Shown here: in pieces, positions 8,539 through 16,841 of the stretch
How the letters are laid out: every line of letters begins with the position of its first letter
How positions within the stretch are numbered: position 1 is the stretch's first letter
Origin: Microbacterium hydrocarbonoxydans
Lineage (GTDB): Bacteria > Actinomycetota > Actinomycetes > Actinomycetales > Microbacteriaceae
Reading direction: 5' to 3'
DNA: 64,000 bases
Assembly: GCF_904831005.1 (NCBI RefSeq)
Contig: NZ_LR882982.1
Location: 2,542,001 to 2,606,000 of the forward strand
The notes under the pieces: model-generated
What the model was told of the DNA's origin: nothing
Databases searched by the model: none
What the model saw: only the letters and a program-made list of their open reading frames with translations
Position numbers and translations under genes: made by a program

Positions 8539-9704
8539 GCCGCGTCCTCCCGAGCCAGAATGTCCGTGAGCGCAGCCGCCCGACGTGCTGCCCGTTCAGC
8601 ATCGTCACGGCCGATGTCGCGAACCACTTCGGTCATCGCCGAGACGACGCCGTCGAGGTCGAGCCGGCTCGCGCTCGTGACGCCCTCGACCCATTCGCCC
8701 GGTACCGCCCCGATGCCATGCAGACCACCGCAGATCGCTCCCGCCATCGTCGCGATCGAATCCGAATCCCGACCGTAGTTGACCGCATCGAGCACCGCCG
8801 CGCGCAGATCGCCATCGCGTGCCACGACGAAGCCGAGTGCTACCGGAAGCTCCTCGATCGACTTCGTGCGCGATGGCAGTCGGGCGTCCATCGCGGGCGC
8901 GCGGTAGTGATCGCCCACGGTGTCGAAGGGCGCGACCGCCGCTCGCACCACGCGAGCGAGGTCACGCGGGTCGTCCGAACCGCCGGCCGCGGCGAACGCG
9001 TCCACCGCGTCGAAGACCGCTCGGATGGCCGCGGCCGTGCCGTCATGGGCGACCTCCAGCACGGCTGTACGCACATCGGCGACCGTCGCAGAAGGAGCGG
9101 CCGCGGCGGCGACAGCTGCGGCGAACACTCCGGCGGCCTCACGGCCGTATGAGGACTGATGCGCACCGGCGATGTCGATCGCCTCGTCGTAGGCACCGCG
9201 CGCATCACCGATGTGCACGAGACCCACCGGGGCCATGTACATGGTCGCCCCGCAGTTCACGATGTTGCCGACGCCGGCCTCACGAGGATCCGCGTGTCCG
9301 TAGTGGAGCTTCGCCACGATCCACTTCTCGGCCAGGAAGACTCGCTGAAGGATGAGCGCGTGATCCTCGAGCTCCGGCACCCAGCGCCGTTCGCCGATCA
9401 TCAGCGGCACGAGGTCGCCTGCCACGTCGTAGGCGTCGAGATGCCGACGCCGCTTCGTGTAGACCTCCACCAGCGCGTGCGTCATGAGGGTGTCGTCCGT
9501 CACGTGGCCGTCACCCTTGTGATACGGCGCGATCGGTCGCGCCGTCTTCCAATCGGCGAGGAACGGGCCGACGATTCCTTCGACCCGGCCACCGTGACGC
9601 TCTTCGATCTGCTCTGGAGTCCACCCCTCGGTGGCTCCGCCCAGAGCGTCTCCTACGGCGGCGCCTGCAAGCACTCCGGCCACTCGGTCGTGCAACACGA
9701 ACAT
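8535..9704 (-). CDS. ADP-ribosylglycohydrolase-family protein
   Basis: A 389-aa protein with all three metal-site motifs of the ADP-ribosyl-glycohydrolase family: GAAVGDALGGATEG near the N-terminus, HVTDDTLMTHAL, and GRDSDSIATMAGAICGG near the C-terminus. These enzymes use two Mg ions to cleave ribosyl glycosidic bonds (protein ADP-ribose, ADP-ribosyl-acetate and others). Of two in-frame ATGs 6 nt apart, the inner one (MFVLHDRVAG) has AAGGA at good distance. It directly follows the binding-protein gene of the importer and overlaps the second ARH by 4 nt. Its presence with an ABC importer suggests a catabolic role rather than protein de-ADP-ribosylation. Confidence 0.9.
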   Translation of the reverse strand: MFVLHDRVAGVLAGAAVGDALGGATEGWTPEQIEERHGGRVEGIVGPFLADWKTARPIAPYHKGDGHVTDDTLMTHALVEVYTKRRRHLDAYDVAGDLVPLMIGERRWVPELEDHALILQRVFLAEKWIVAKLHYGHADPREAGVGNIVNCGATMYMAPVGLVHIGDARGAYDEAIDIAGAHQSSYGREAAGVFAAAVAAAAAPSATVADVRTAVLEVAHDGTAAAIRAVFDAVDAFAAAGGSDDPRDLARVVRAAVAPFDTVGDHYRAPAMDARLPSRTKSIEELPVALGFVVARDGDLRAAVLDAVNYGRDSDSIATMAGAICGGLHGIGAVPGEWVEGVTSASRLDLDGVVSAMTEVVRDIGRDDAERAARRAAALTDILAREDAA

Positions 9705-9736
9705 TCCCATTCCTTACTTCTCGGTTGTCGGATTGC

Positions 9737-9767
9737 GACGGGAGCGCACCGTTCGGCCGCCCCCGTC
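9737..9767 (-). terminator. intercistronic hairpin behind the binding-protein gene
   Basis: GACGGGAGCG pairs with CGCCCCCGTC (one mismatch) between the solute-binding-protein stop and the first ARH gene, with no T-run. Such hairpins after binding-protein genes usually protect the upstream mRNA or partly terminate, so that importer components outnumber the enzymes. Function is inferred from position only. Confidence 0.4.
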
Positions 9768-9774
9768 GACGTGA

Positions 9775-11067
9775 TCAGCCGGCGATCTCTGCCCAGCCGT
9801 CGGAGAGCTGCGTCGCGAGCTGCTCGCTCGTGATCTGGTCGGCAAGATACTGCTGGAAGGCCGGGGTGGCGATCGTGTCCTTCCACTCGGTGTACTTCTC
9901 CACCTTGAGGAAGGGGGGTCCGACGAGTCCTTCGCCGGACGCCAGCACCTGAGTCCATGCGGGATTGTCGGCGGCGAGCTTCTCGACCTCGGCTCTGGCG
10001 CCCTCTGACGAGGGGATCAGTGCGTCGGCGTACGCGATCGCTGCGAGGTTGTCGGCTTCCATGAAGTAGTTGAGGAAGTCCGCGGACTCCTCGACGTGCT
10101 CCGAATCGACGTTCACCGAGTAGGTCTGAGGGTTCGCGGCCTGAATCGCACCTGCTGATCCCTCGAGCGGAGGCAGCGCGACCCAGTTGAATCCATCCGG
10201 AGCGTCATTGGCGATGTTCGTCGCCTGGAACGATCCTTGAACCGTCATCGCCACCTTTCCGCCGTAGAACGAGGCGAGCACATCCGACCCCGACTGCGTG
10301 AGCGAGGTCGGCTGAATCGACTTGTCGGTATAGGCCATCTCATGGACCAGTTCCGGAACGGCGAGTTCGTCGTCGCCCACCTCGATGGATGCGTCGGCTC
10401 CCTCTCCCTCGAAGAAACCTCCGTCGAAGCCCAGCGAGAGGCTCATCATGGTGGCGGTCGGCGAGGCCAGACCCCATCCCAGCCCGTAGGTGTCGCCGGC
10501 CGTGGTCGCCTTGGCGATCTCCTGCAGCTGCTCCCAGGTCATCGTGTCGCCACTGGGGATCTCGACCCCTGCGGCCTCGAGCAGGTCGGCATTGGCGAAC
10601 ACCATGTAGGACTGCAGTGTCGAGGGGTAGGCGATGATCTCGCCGTCCTGAGTGACGGAGTCCCAGATGCCCTCGGAGATGTCGGCCTTGAGGTCTTCGT
10701 CGATGTAGTCGCTCAGATCGGCGAGGTAGCCGTCGGCTGCGAACGAGACGATCGAGCTCGCCTCGTAGTGGATGATGTCCGGCGCTGTTCCGCCTGTGAA
10801 CTGGGTGATGAGCTTGTCGAATGTGCCGTCCCACCCCGCCTGCACGATCTCGACCTGAACGTCTTCGTTCTCGGTGTTCCACTCGTCGACGATCGACTTG
10901 ACCGCGGCCTGCGTCGCGGGCTGGTCCGACAGTGACTGGAACTGAAGCGTGACGACGCCGTCTTCGCTGTTCGACCCGTTGCTCGCGCTGCCCTGCTGAC
11001 AGCCGCTCAGGGCGAGGATGGCGACGCCCGCGAAAGCGATGGCGCCGATGCCTCGGATGCTGTTCAT
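9775..11067 (-). CDS. sugar ABC transporter substrate-binding lipoprotein
   Basis: A 430-aa extracellular lipoprotein of family-1 (MalE/UgpB type) binding proteins. The signal peptide MNSIRGIGAIAFAG is followed by the lipobox LSGC and a Ser/Asn-rich linker. Family patterns include GTAPDIIHYEA, GGKVAMTVQGSFQ and a Trp-rich C-terminal half. The inner ATG (MNSIRG) was chosen because AGAAAGG lies at good distance, although an ATG 18 nt upstream (MRKASN) is possible. It is the last transport gene after the two permeases; no ATPase gene is in the operon, so it presumably shares a general MsmK-like ATPase encoded elsewhere. Confidence 0.93.
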   Translation of the reverse strand: MNSIRGIGAIAFAGVAILALSGCQQGSASNGSNSEDGVVTLQFQSLSDQPATQAAVKSIVDEWNTENEDVQVEIVQAGWDGTFDKLITQFTGGTAPDIIHYEASSIVSFAADGYLADLSDYIDEDLKADISEGIWDSVTQDGEIIAYPSTLQSYMVFANADLLEAAGVEIPSGDTMTWEQLQEIAKATTAGDTYGLGWGLASPTATMMSLSLGFDGGFFEGEGADASIEVGDDELAVPELVHEMAYTDKSIQPTSLTQSGSDVLASFYGGKVAMTVQGSFQATNIANDAPDGFNWVALPPLEGSAGAIQAANPQTYSVNVDSEHVEESADFLNYFMEADNLAAIAYADALIPSSEGARAEVEKLAADNPAWTQVLASGEGLVGPPFLKVEKYTEWKDTIATPAFQQYLADQITSEQLATQLSDGWAEIAG

Positions 11068-11119
11068 GTTGCTCGCCTTTCTCATTGTGATGTGTTCTCG
11101 GTGGGTGTGAGGGGGTGGA

Positions 11120-11959
11120 TCAGCCCTTGACTGCGCCGGCGAGCATTCCGCCGGTGAGCTTCTTCTGCAGGATGCTGAAGATGATGAGCGACGGGATCGT
11201 CGCGAGGATCGCACCGGCTGCCAGCGGACCGAGCTGGGTCTGGCCCTCGGCTCCCAGGAACGAGCGCAACGCGATCGGAAGCGTGTACAGCTCCGGACTC
11301 TGCAGCAGCACCAGGGCGAGGAAGAACTCGTTCCACGCCGAGACGAAGGTGAACATCGCCGTCGCTACGAGCCCGGGGGCGAGGAGCGGAAGGATGATCG
11401 TGCGCAGGATCGTGAACCTGGATGCGCCGTCCATCTCGCCCGCTTCTTCGAGCTCCGTCGGGATCGCCGCAACATAACCCTGCAGCATCCAGAGCGTGAA
11501 GGGCAGCGTGAAGGTGACATACACGAGGATCAGGCCGAAGAGCGTGTCGTTCAGATTGATCGAACGGAGCACCAGGAACAGCGGGATGATGATCAGGATC
11601 GACGGGAACACCTGACTCGTGAGGATCCAGACAGTTCCTGTCGCACGCAGCTTGCCCTTGAGGCGCGCGAGCGCATACGCCATCGGCATCGACAGCAGAA
11701 CGGTGATCACCATGGTCGCGATCGACACCATGAGTGAGTTCCCTGCCGCCGACAGGAGGTTCTGCCTCTCGAGGGCGGAGCTGTAGTTGCTGAAGTCCCA
11801 GGTGGACGGCAGCAGGTTCACCGCGAGCGAGTTCAACTCGCTCGACGACTTGAACGACGCTGACAGCAGCCACAGCAGCGGGAAGCCGAGGAACAGCAGG
11901 AACGCGGCGAGCGCGACGTACATGAGCAGTGTCGCGTACCAGGGTCGGCGGGCGGTCAT
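11120..11959 (-). CDS. sugar ABC transporter permease, MalG type
   Basis: A 279-aa integral membrane protein with six predicted helices and the permease EAA loop (ELEEAGEMDGASRFTILRTIILP), which contacts the ATPase. The N-terminal helix is LLMYVALAAFLLFLGFPLLW. It pairs with the upstream MalF-type permease, whose stop overlaps its ATG by 4 nt. It should carry a sugar or glycoside delivered by the downstream lipoprotein. Confidence 0.93.
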   Translation of the reverse strand: MTARRPWYATLLMYVALAAFLLFLGFPLLWLLSASFKSSSELNSLAVNLLPSTWDFSNYSSALERQNLLSAAGNSLMVSIATMVITVLLSMPMAYALARLKGKLRATGTVWILTSQVFPSILIIIPLFLVLRSINLNDTLFGLILVYVTFTLPFTLWMLQGYVAAIPTELEEAGEMDGASRFTILRTIILPLLAPGLVATAMFTFVSAWNEFFLALVLLQSPELYTLPIALRSFLGAEGQTQLGPLAAGAILATIPSLIIFSILQKKLTGGMLAGAVKG

Positions 11960-12900
11960 GAGCGCGCTCCCTTGTTCTGGCGGAACTGGTTGATCAAGTA
12001 GAGGGAGAGGATCAGCATGATCGCGATCACGAGCACGTCACCCATCGCGGACGCATAGCCGATCTCGCGGTTACGGAAGGCCTCGAGGTAGGTGAACAGC
12101 GGGGGGATCATCGTCCGCCCGCCCGGACCGCCCTCGGTGAGCACGTAGATGAGGCCGAAGGAGTTGAACTGCCAGATGAAGTCGAGTGCGGTGACGGCGA
12201 TGATGACGGGTCGCAGTGCGGGAAGAGTGATGTGCCAGAAGCGACGGAACGCTCCCGCACCGTCCACCGCGGCAGCCTCGTGCTGCTCGGCCGAGATCGA
12301 CTGCATGCCGGCGAGCAGCAGCACGGTGGTCTGCGGAATCCCCGCCCAGACGCCGACGACGATGACCGCGGGGAGGGCAGTCGAGAAATCACCCAGCCAG
12401 TTCACTCCGGGGATGCCGACAGCTTCGAGGGCGCCGTTCAGAGGGCCCGAGTTGGGGTTGTAGATCATGCGCCACACGATCGCGATGACGACCGGCGGCA
12501 TCGCCCATGGGATCAGGGCGAGAACGCGTGTCAAACCTTTGAGCCTGAGGTCGCTGTTGAGCAGCAGTGCCAGACCCATCGCGCAGATCAGGGTCAGAAG
12601 CGCGACTGACGCCGCCCAGACGATCCCGATCCCGAAAGACCCCCAGAAGCGGTGATCTCCCAGCAGTTCGATGAAGTTGCCCAGACCGATGAAGTTGATC
12701 TCGGCGTTGCGCTTGAGAGTCGCGTCCGTGAATCCGAGCGCCACACCGCTGACCAGGGGGATGACGGAGAACACGATGATGGGCAGGAGCGCCGGAACGA
12801 CGAGTGCGATTGCCTCTCGCCGTTGAGCGCGTGTGCGATGACCGACCTTCTTCGGCGCGCGCGCTGACGTCGTGTCTTCCTTCGTCGCGGTCGAAGTCAT
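11956..12900 (-). CDS. sugar ABC transporter permease, MalF type
   Basis: A 314-aa membrane protein. After a basic N-terminus (KKVGHRTRAQRREA) come helices from IALVVPALLPIIVFSVI onward and the EAA loop EQHEAAAVDGAGAFRRFWHITLP. It forms the heterodimeric channel with the MalG-type partner. Its start overlaps the stop of the lacI-type gene by 4 nt, so regulator and importer are cotranscribed. Confidence 0.93.
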   Translation of the reverse strand: MTSTATKEDTTSARAPKKVGHRTRAQRREAIALVVPALLPIIVFSVIPLVSGVALGFTDATLKRNAEINFIGLGNFIELLGDHRFWGSFGIGIVWAASVALLTLICAMGLALLLNSDLRLKGLTRVLALIPWAMPPVVIAIVWRMIYNPNSGPLNGALEAVGIPGVNWLGDFSTALPAVIVVGVWAGIPQTTVLLLAGMQSISAEQHEAAAVDGAGAFRRFWHITLPALRPVIIAVTALDFIWQFNSFGLIYVLTEGGPGGRTMIPPLFTYLEAFRNREIGYASAMGDVLVIAIMLILSLYLINQFRQNKGARS

Positions 12901-13970
12901 CCGGCCGCCCTCCCTTCCTCGAGTCCGTGGACTCCTGTGTCGCGATCGAGCGAAGGAGTCCGGTGCGACTGCGCGAGCCCCCGTGACGACGAGCCGCGAA
13001 CCACGAGAGACGGCGCCACCGTCACCGTGTGCGCTGCGCGTGCCGGTTCGTTGATCCGGGCGAGAAGCAGTTCGGCCGCTACTCGACCACGTTCTTCAGC
13101 CCCGAGGTCGACGCTGGTGAGCCCCGGTCGCACCACGCTCGCCAGCTCTGTGTTGTCGAGGCCGGTGACGGCGAGATCTCCGGGGATCGTCAACCCGAGG
13201 TCTTCGGCGGCACGGAGCGCTCCGATGGCGATCAGGTCGTTGGCCGCCACTATCGCGTCCGGCCGCTGACCGTCCTGCAGGAGTTCGCGCGTTGCGGTGT
13301 AACCCGCAGCGATCGTGAAGTCGTCAGTGTCGACGTTCCGCGTCGAGAGCGATGGGTGCGCGCCGGCCGCAGCCGCGAATCCGTCTCGGCGGAATGCACC
13401 CGGGGTCGTATCCGTGGGACCGTTCAGGAATGCGATGTCGCGTCGTCCTTCAGCGATGAGGTGGTCGACGACCAGGCGCATCGCGGTGATCGAGTCGGCC
13501 CGAACCGTGTCGAGTCGAGCACCGCCCGGCAGACGACCGAGCACGACCACGGGTACAGGGGTGTCCTCCAGCGCAGCGAGCAGTTCATCCGTGACGCGAA
13601 GCGGCGAGAGGATCATGCCGTCCACATATCCGCGGCTGAGATCGCGGACGACGTCGAGCGACGACGAGGTGGTACCGGTGGACGAGAGCACCAGGCGGTA
13701 TCCGGATGAGGTGACGACCCGTTCGATCTCGGTCATCATCTCGACGTACACGGGGTTGCCGATGTCGGCGACCGCGTATGCCAACTGGTTCGTGCGCCCC
13801 AGCTTGAGCGATCGGGCGGTGGCGTCGGCCACGTATCCGAGTTCGGCTGCCGCCTCCCTCACCTTGGCGATCGTCTCGGCGCTCGCGATCATGCCGTTCA
13901 ATGCGCGGGACGCGGATGCGACCGACACGCCGGCGTGGGCGGCGACCTGCGTGATGGTGACTCGAGCCAA
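12897..13970 (-). CDS. LacI-family transcriptional repressor, first gene of the operon
   Basis: A 357-aa regulator. The N-terminal HTH ITQVAAHAGVSVASASRALNG plus hinge helix region (residues 1-60) is followed by a periplasmic-binding-protein-like ligand domain (GMILSPLRV, DAIVAANDLIAIGALRA, VTGLDNTELASVVRPGLTSVD). The C-terminal tail (SSRGLAQSHRTPSLDRDTG) is longer than usual. Two matching palindromic operators lie directly upstream, so autorepression and induction by the transported compound or its sugar are expected. The effector cannot be read from the sequence. Confidence 0.92.
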   Translation of the reverse strand: MARVTITQVAAHAGVSVASASRALNGMIASAETIAKVREAAAELGYVADATARSLKLGRTNQLAYAVADIGNPVYVEMMTEIERVVTSSGYRLVLSSTGTTSSSLDVVRDLSRGYVDGMILSPLRVTDELLAALEDTPVPVVVLGRLPGGARLDTVRADSITAMRLVVDHLIAEGRRDIAFLNGPTDTTPGAFRRDGFAAAAGAHPSLSTRNVDTDDFTIAAGYTATRELLQDGQRPDAIVAANDLIAIGALRAAEDLGLTIPGDLAVTGLDNTELASVVRPGLTSVDLGAEERGRVAAELLLARINEPARAAHTVTVAPSLVVRGSSSRGLAQSHRTPSLDRDTGVHGLEEGRAAG

Positions 13971-13990
13971 AGCGCTCTCCCTTGAGTGCT

Positions 13991-14037
13991 GTAAACGTTT
14001 CCAACGACACTATGACGATCTCATTGGAATCGTTTAC
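13991..14037 (-). promoter_or_regulatory. twin LacI-type operators and promoter of the ten-gene operon
   Basis: Two inverted copies of one operator: GTAAACGTTTCCAA at 13991-14004 and TTGGAATCGTTTAC at 14024-14037. They are reverse complements with one mismatch in 14, and each has the AAACGTTT-like centre typical of LacI-family sites. On the minus strand a TTGACA lies at 14043-14038, just upstream of the distal copy; I see no clean -10. Centre spacing is 33 bp, near three helical turns, which would allow tetramer or dimer-dimer binding. Confidence 0.75.
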
Positions 14038-14103
14038 TGTCAAGGGTTCATGTGGACGCCGATCCCGGTTCCGGATCACACAGCCGCGATCTAGGGTGAA
14101 CGG

Positions 14104-14517
14104 ATGCACTCCCCCTCGTCGCGCGGTCCGGGCGACACCGCTCGTCGACGGCGGCTGCTGGTGGCCGCGGCCCTGGTGATCGCGGCCGGTCTGCTCACGC
14201 ATCTCATGGGATCGGGACCTCTCGCCGACCGTGCCGGAGATGTCCTGTACGCCGTCATGATCTACCTCGTCATCGCCATCGCGTTCCCCCGCGCGAGCGT
14301 CGTCGTCCTGGGTGCGGGCGCTCTGGCGGTCTGCGCGCTGATAGAGGTGTCCCAGTTGACGGGGCTGCCTGCCCTGTGGGCGCAGAGCTTCTGGCCCGTG
14401 CGACTCGTGCTGGGGGTCGGCTTCGATCCCGTCGACCTGGTCGCGTACGCGGTGGGAGGCGGCGCCGCCGCTGTGGCCGACTTCTTCACCATCGGTCGGC
14501 GCCGGGTGCGGCGGTAG
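14104..14517 (+). CDS. DUF2809 membrane protein
   Basis: A 137-aa membrane protein with about four helices (LLVAAALVIAAGLLTHLMG, VLYAVMIYLVIAIAF, VVVLGAGALAVCALIEVSQL, LVAYAVGGGAAAVADFF). The pattern ALIEVSQL...LGVGFDPVDLVAYAVG is that of DUF2809 proteins, whose function is unknown. It is divergent from the LacI operon and stands alone. The last third of the 14518-14599 gap carries the RBS of the next gene. Confidence 0.8.
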   Translation: MHSPSSRGPGDTARRRRLLVAAALVIAAGLLTHLMGSGPLADRAGDVLYAVMIYLVIAIAFPRASVVVLGAGALAVCALIEVSQLTGLPALWAQSFWPVRLVLGVGFDPVDLVAYAVGGGAAAVADFFTIGRRRVRR

Positions 14518-14599
14518 CCGGGCGCAGCGAGCGCGAGGGTTTCGAGACGACACGGTCGTCCCGATAGTGGTGCGTGAGCTCCCCACCGAAAGGTCCCCC

Positions 14600-15610
14600 A
14601 TGGTCCGTGACTCCCTGTACAACATCGAGCGGAATACGAAGGCGACGGCAGGCTCCGCAGCCAGCGCGGCCCACCACGGGGCAACGACCGCGCGCGCCGC
14701 GCAGTCCGCCGCCGCCGGTGCGTGGGTGGGGGCCGGTTTTCAGGCAGTCAACGCCCTGCAGAACGCACGCGCCGCTCGCGCCGCGCAGGAGCAGCTCGAG
14801 GTGCAGCACGCAATGGCCGAGCAGGCTCAGACGCAACAGTTCGCCATGTGGCGCCAGACTCCCGACGGAGCGGCATTCACGTCCTGGCGAGACCAGGCGG
14901 TGCCCCTTGCTCAGTTGATCCGCGGCCGTCGTGCCGAATGGCAGCAGGTCTGGGCACAGGTGATCGGCCGCTTCCAGTCGGAGGTGACCGACGATGAGAA
15001 GGATCGCTTCGCGAAACGGGCCGGGCGGTTGACACAGCCCTGGCTCCGCGTCGGTGCTGTCATCTCACTCGTGCTCGCGGGAGTGGTCGCCCTCGTCGCA
15101 CTTCTCGAGGGGCTGCTCGAGCAAGCACGGATCCCTGATGCGGGGCGCATGACCTATGAGCAATGCCTCGCGATCCTCGACGATCCCGACAACATCTTGC
15201 TCTCAGACAGAGACTGCGCTGCCATCGCTCCCGTGAGCACCTCATCCACCCTGTGGACGTGGGCTGCCGTCTTCCTCGCCGTCGCCGTGTCGCTCGTCGT
15301 CATCCGTGCCTTCGCGCGCCGGGCAGCACGCAGAGACACCAGCGTGAACGAAGAATCCGCAGCACGAATCGCGCGCTTCGGGTTCGACCCGCTCGCCGTC
15401 ACTCCCGGGTGGGAAGGGTTCGCATGGAACGCGTCAGGAAGCGCGAGCGCCGAGTCGTACGCCGACTCACTCATGCATCTCGCGCTCACCGGCCACCGCA
15501 CGTATCCGCCTCGCCAGGAGCTCTTCCCGCTCCGCATGCCGGTTGTGACCGACACTCAGCCGCACTACCCGCAGGAGATCAATGCGGCGTTGACCCGCTT
15601 CCGCAGCTGA
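14600..15610 (+). CDS. hypothetical membrane protein with N-terminal coiled coil
   Basis: A 336-aa protein I do not recognise. Residues 1-90 are Ala-rich and helical (QNARAARAAQEQLEVQHAMA). Two membrane helices follow around residues 150-175 (GAVISLVLAGVVALVALLEG) and 215-235 (LWTWAAVFLAVAVSLVVI), separated by a short loop with two cysteines (EQCLAILDD and DRDCAAI). The C-terminal 100 aa are soluble. GAAAGG precedes the chosen ATG (MVRDSLYN). It is monocistronic with a terminator after it. Confidence 0.7.
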   Translation: MVRDSLYNIERNTKATAGSAASAAHHGATTARAAQSAAAGAWVGAGFQAVNALQNARAARAAQEQLEVQHAMAEQAQTQQFAMWRQTPDGAAFTSWRDQAVPLAQLIRGRRAEWQQVWAQVIGRFQSEVTDDEKDRFAKRAGRLTQPWLRVGAVISLVLAGVVALVALLEGLLEQARIPDAGRMTYEQCLAILDDPDNILLSDRDCAAIAPVSTSSTLWTWAAVFLAVAVSLVVIRAFARRAARRDTSVNEESAARIARFGFDPLAVTPGWEGFAWNASGSASAESYADSLMHLALTGHRTYPPRQELFPLRMPVVTDTQPHYPQEINAALTRFRS

Positions 15611-15640
15611 GCACACGGCGGCATCCGCCAGCACACGAGA

Positions 15641-15673
15641 AAGGCCCGGTCTCACAGAAGTGAACCGGGCCTT
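15641..15673. terminator. bidirectional terminator
   Basis: A perfect 10-bp stem (AAGGCCCGGT / ACCGGGCCTT) with a 13-nt loop. It lies between the convergent hypothetical membrane gene and tRNA-Leu and can end both transcripts. Confidence 0.7.
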
Positions 15674-15713
15674 CGTCGTAGGGATGTCAGATGAGAACCT
15701 GAATGATCCTCTG

Positions 15714-15796
15714 TGCGCGAGGGGGGACTCGAACCCCCACGTCCTTGCGAACACTGGCACCTGAAGCCAGCGCGTCTACCATTCCGCCACTCGCGC
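15714..15796 (-). tRNA. tRNA-Leu(CAG)
   Basis: An 83-nt class II tRNA. The acceptor stem GCGCGAG/CTCGCGC, the anticodon stem-loop CTGGC-TTCAGGT-GCCAG (anticodon CAG), a long variable arm and the TTCGAGTC T-loop are visible. CCA is not encoded. Confidence 0.95.
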
Positions 15797-16112
15797 GAGT
15801 GTCTCGTTCCGAAGAAGTCAACTTTGCGAGGATATCACGCGTTCCGCCCGCGGATGAAACCGAGGCCACACCGCGATGGGCGGAGATCTCGTGGTCGGGC
15901 GGAGGATGCAGCGCAGCGGTTCCGCCCGACGCGTAGATCTCCGCCCGACACGTCACCCACTTCGCCCCACCGCATCCCCACCGCACACCCACCGCACACC
16001 CCCGGCATACCCTCGAACCCCGCCAAGACGCCGGGAAACACGGGCCTCGACGGCGTATACCCAGAACACCTGGCTACGATGTCCCTACCGGTCGGCATGC
16101 CAGAGGAGCCCA
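15797..16112. other. gene-free leader between tRNA-Leu and fhaA
   Basis: No gene is seen. About 15965-16003 holds three to four imperfect 10-11-bp repeats of CCCACCGCA(CA). A TACGAT at 16075-16080 could be the -10 of the fhaA operon, about 30 nt before its start, but I find no good -35. The tRNA promoter should lie just right of the tRNA, near 15800-15840. Confidence 0.45.
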
Positions 16113-16841
16113 GTGGGACTACTTGACAGCTTTGAGAAGGGTCTCGAGCGCGCTGTGAACAGCGCCTTCGCGAAGACCTTCCGCAGCGGCATCCAGCCCG
16201 TGGAGATCGCCTCGGCCCTGCGCCGCGAGGCCGACACCAACGCGGCTGTGGTGAGCCGCGACCGCATCATCGCGCCCAACAGCTATGTCGTGCGTCTCAG
16301 CACAGACGACGCCGAGCGCATGCGCGGCCTGGGCGGAGCCCTGACCGACGAGCTGCATGCGCTTCTGACGAAGCACGGCAAGTCGCAGGGCTACAGCTTC
16401 GCCGGCCCCCTCTCGATCTCACTCGAGGCCGACGACAAGATCGCCACCGGCACCGTGAACATCAGCTCCGGCACTGTCGAGGGGCGCGTGAACTGGCAGG
16501 CCGTGATCGACGTCGACGGACGCCGTCACCCGATCACCCGCGCCCGCACCGTGATCGGCCGCGGCACGGATGCCGACATCACCATCTCGGATGCCGGATC
16601 GAGCCGCAAGCACGTCGAGGTGCTGTGGGACGGCGAGCGAGCCATGATGCGCGATCTCGGTTCCACGAACGGCACGAAGGTCAACGGCCAGAAGGTGCGC
16701 GAGTCATCGCTCACCAGCGACACGACCATCACGATCGGCCGCACCGACCTCGTCTTCCGCGTCGTCCCCGTCTCCACGCCGGCGCGGCCGCCGCGTCCGC
16801 GTGACGACGATGCGACCCGTGCGTTCGGAGCCATCTCGTGA
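16113..16841 (+). CDS. fhaA: FhaA-like protein (DUF3662 and FHA domains)
   Basis: A 242-aa cytoplasmic protein. The N-terminal DUF3662 domain starts GLLDSFEKGLERAVNSAFAK (residues 2-115) and the C-terminal forkhead-associated domain (about 150-225; GRGTDADITISDAGSSRKHVEV, LGSTNGTKVNG) binds phosphothreonine of kinase substrates. The GTG start follows AGAGGAG. It is shorter than mycobacterial FhaA, which has a long linker between domains. It opens the envelope-signalling operon and overlaps fhaB by 4 nt. In mycobacteria FhaA binds MviN and tunes peptidoglycan precursor export. Confidence 0.92.
   Translation: MGLLDSFEKGLERAVNSAFAKTFRSGIQPVEIASALRREADTNAAVVSRDRIIAPNSYVVRLSTDDAERMRGLGGALTDELHALLTKHGKSQGYSFAGPLSISLEADDKIATGTVNISSGTVEGRVNWQAVIDVDGRRHPITRARTVIGRGTDADITISDAGSSRKHVEVLWDGERAMMRDLGSTNGTKVNGQKVRESSLTSDTTITIGRTDLVFRVVPVSTPARPPRPRDDDATRAFGAIS

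Noticed and set aside
15965..16003. CRISPR array suggested by CCCACCGCA repeats
   Set aside because: Units are only about 10-11 bp and contiguous without spacers; no cas gene in the window.
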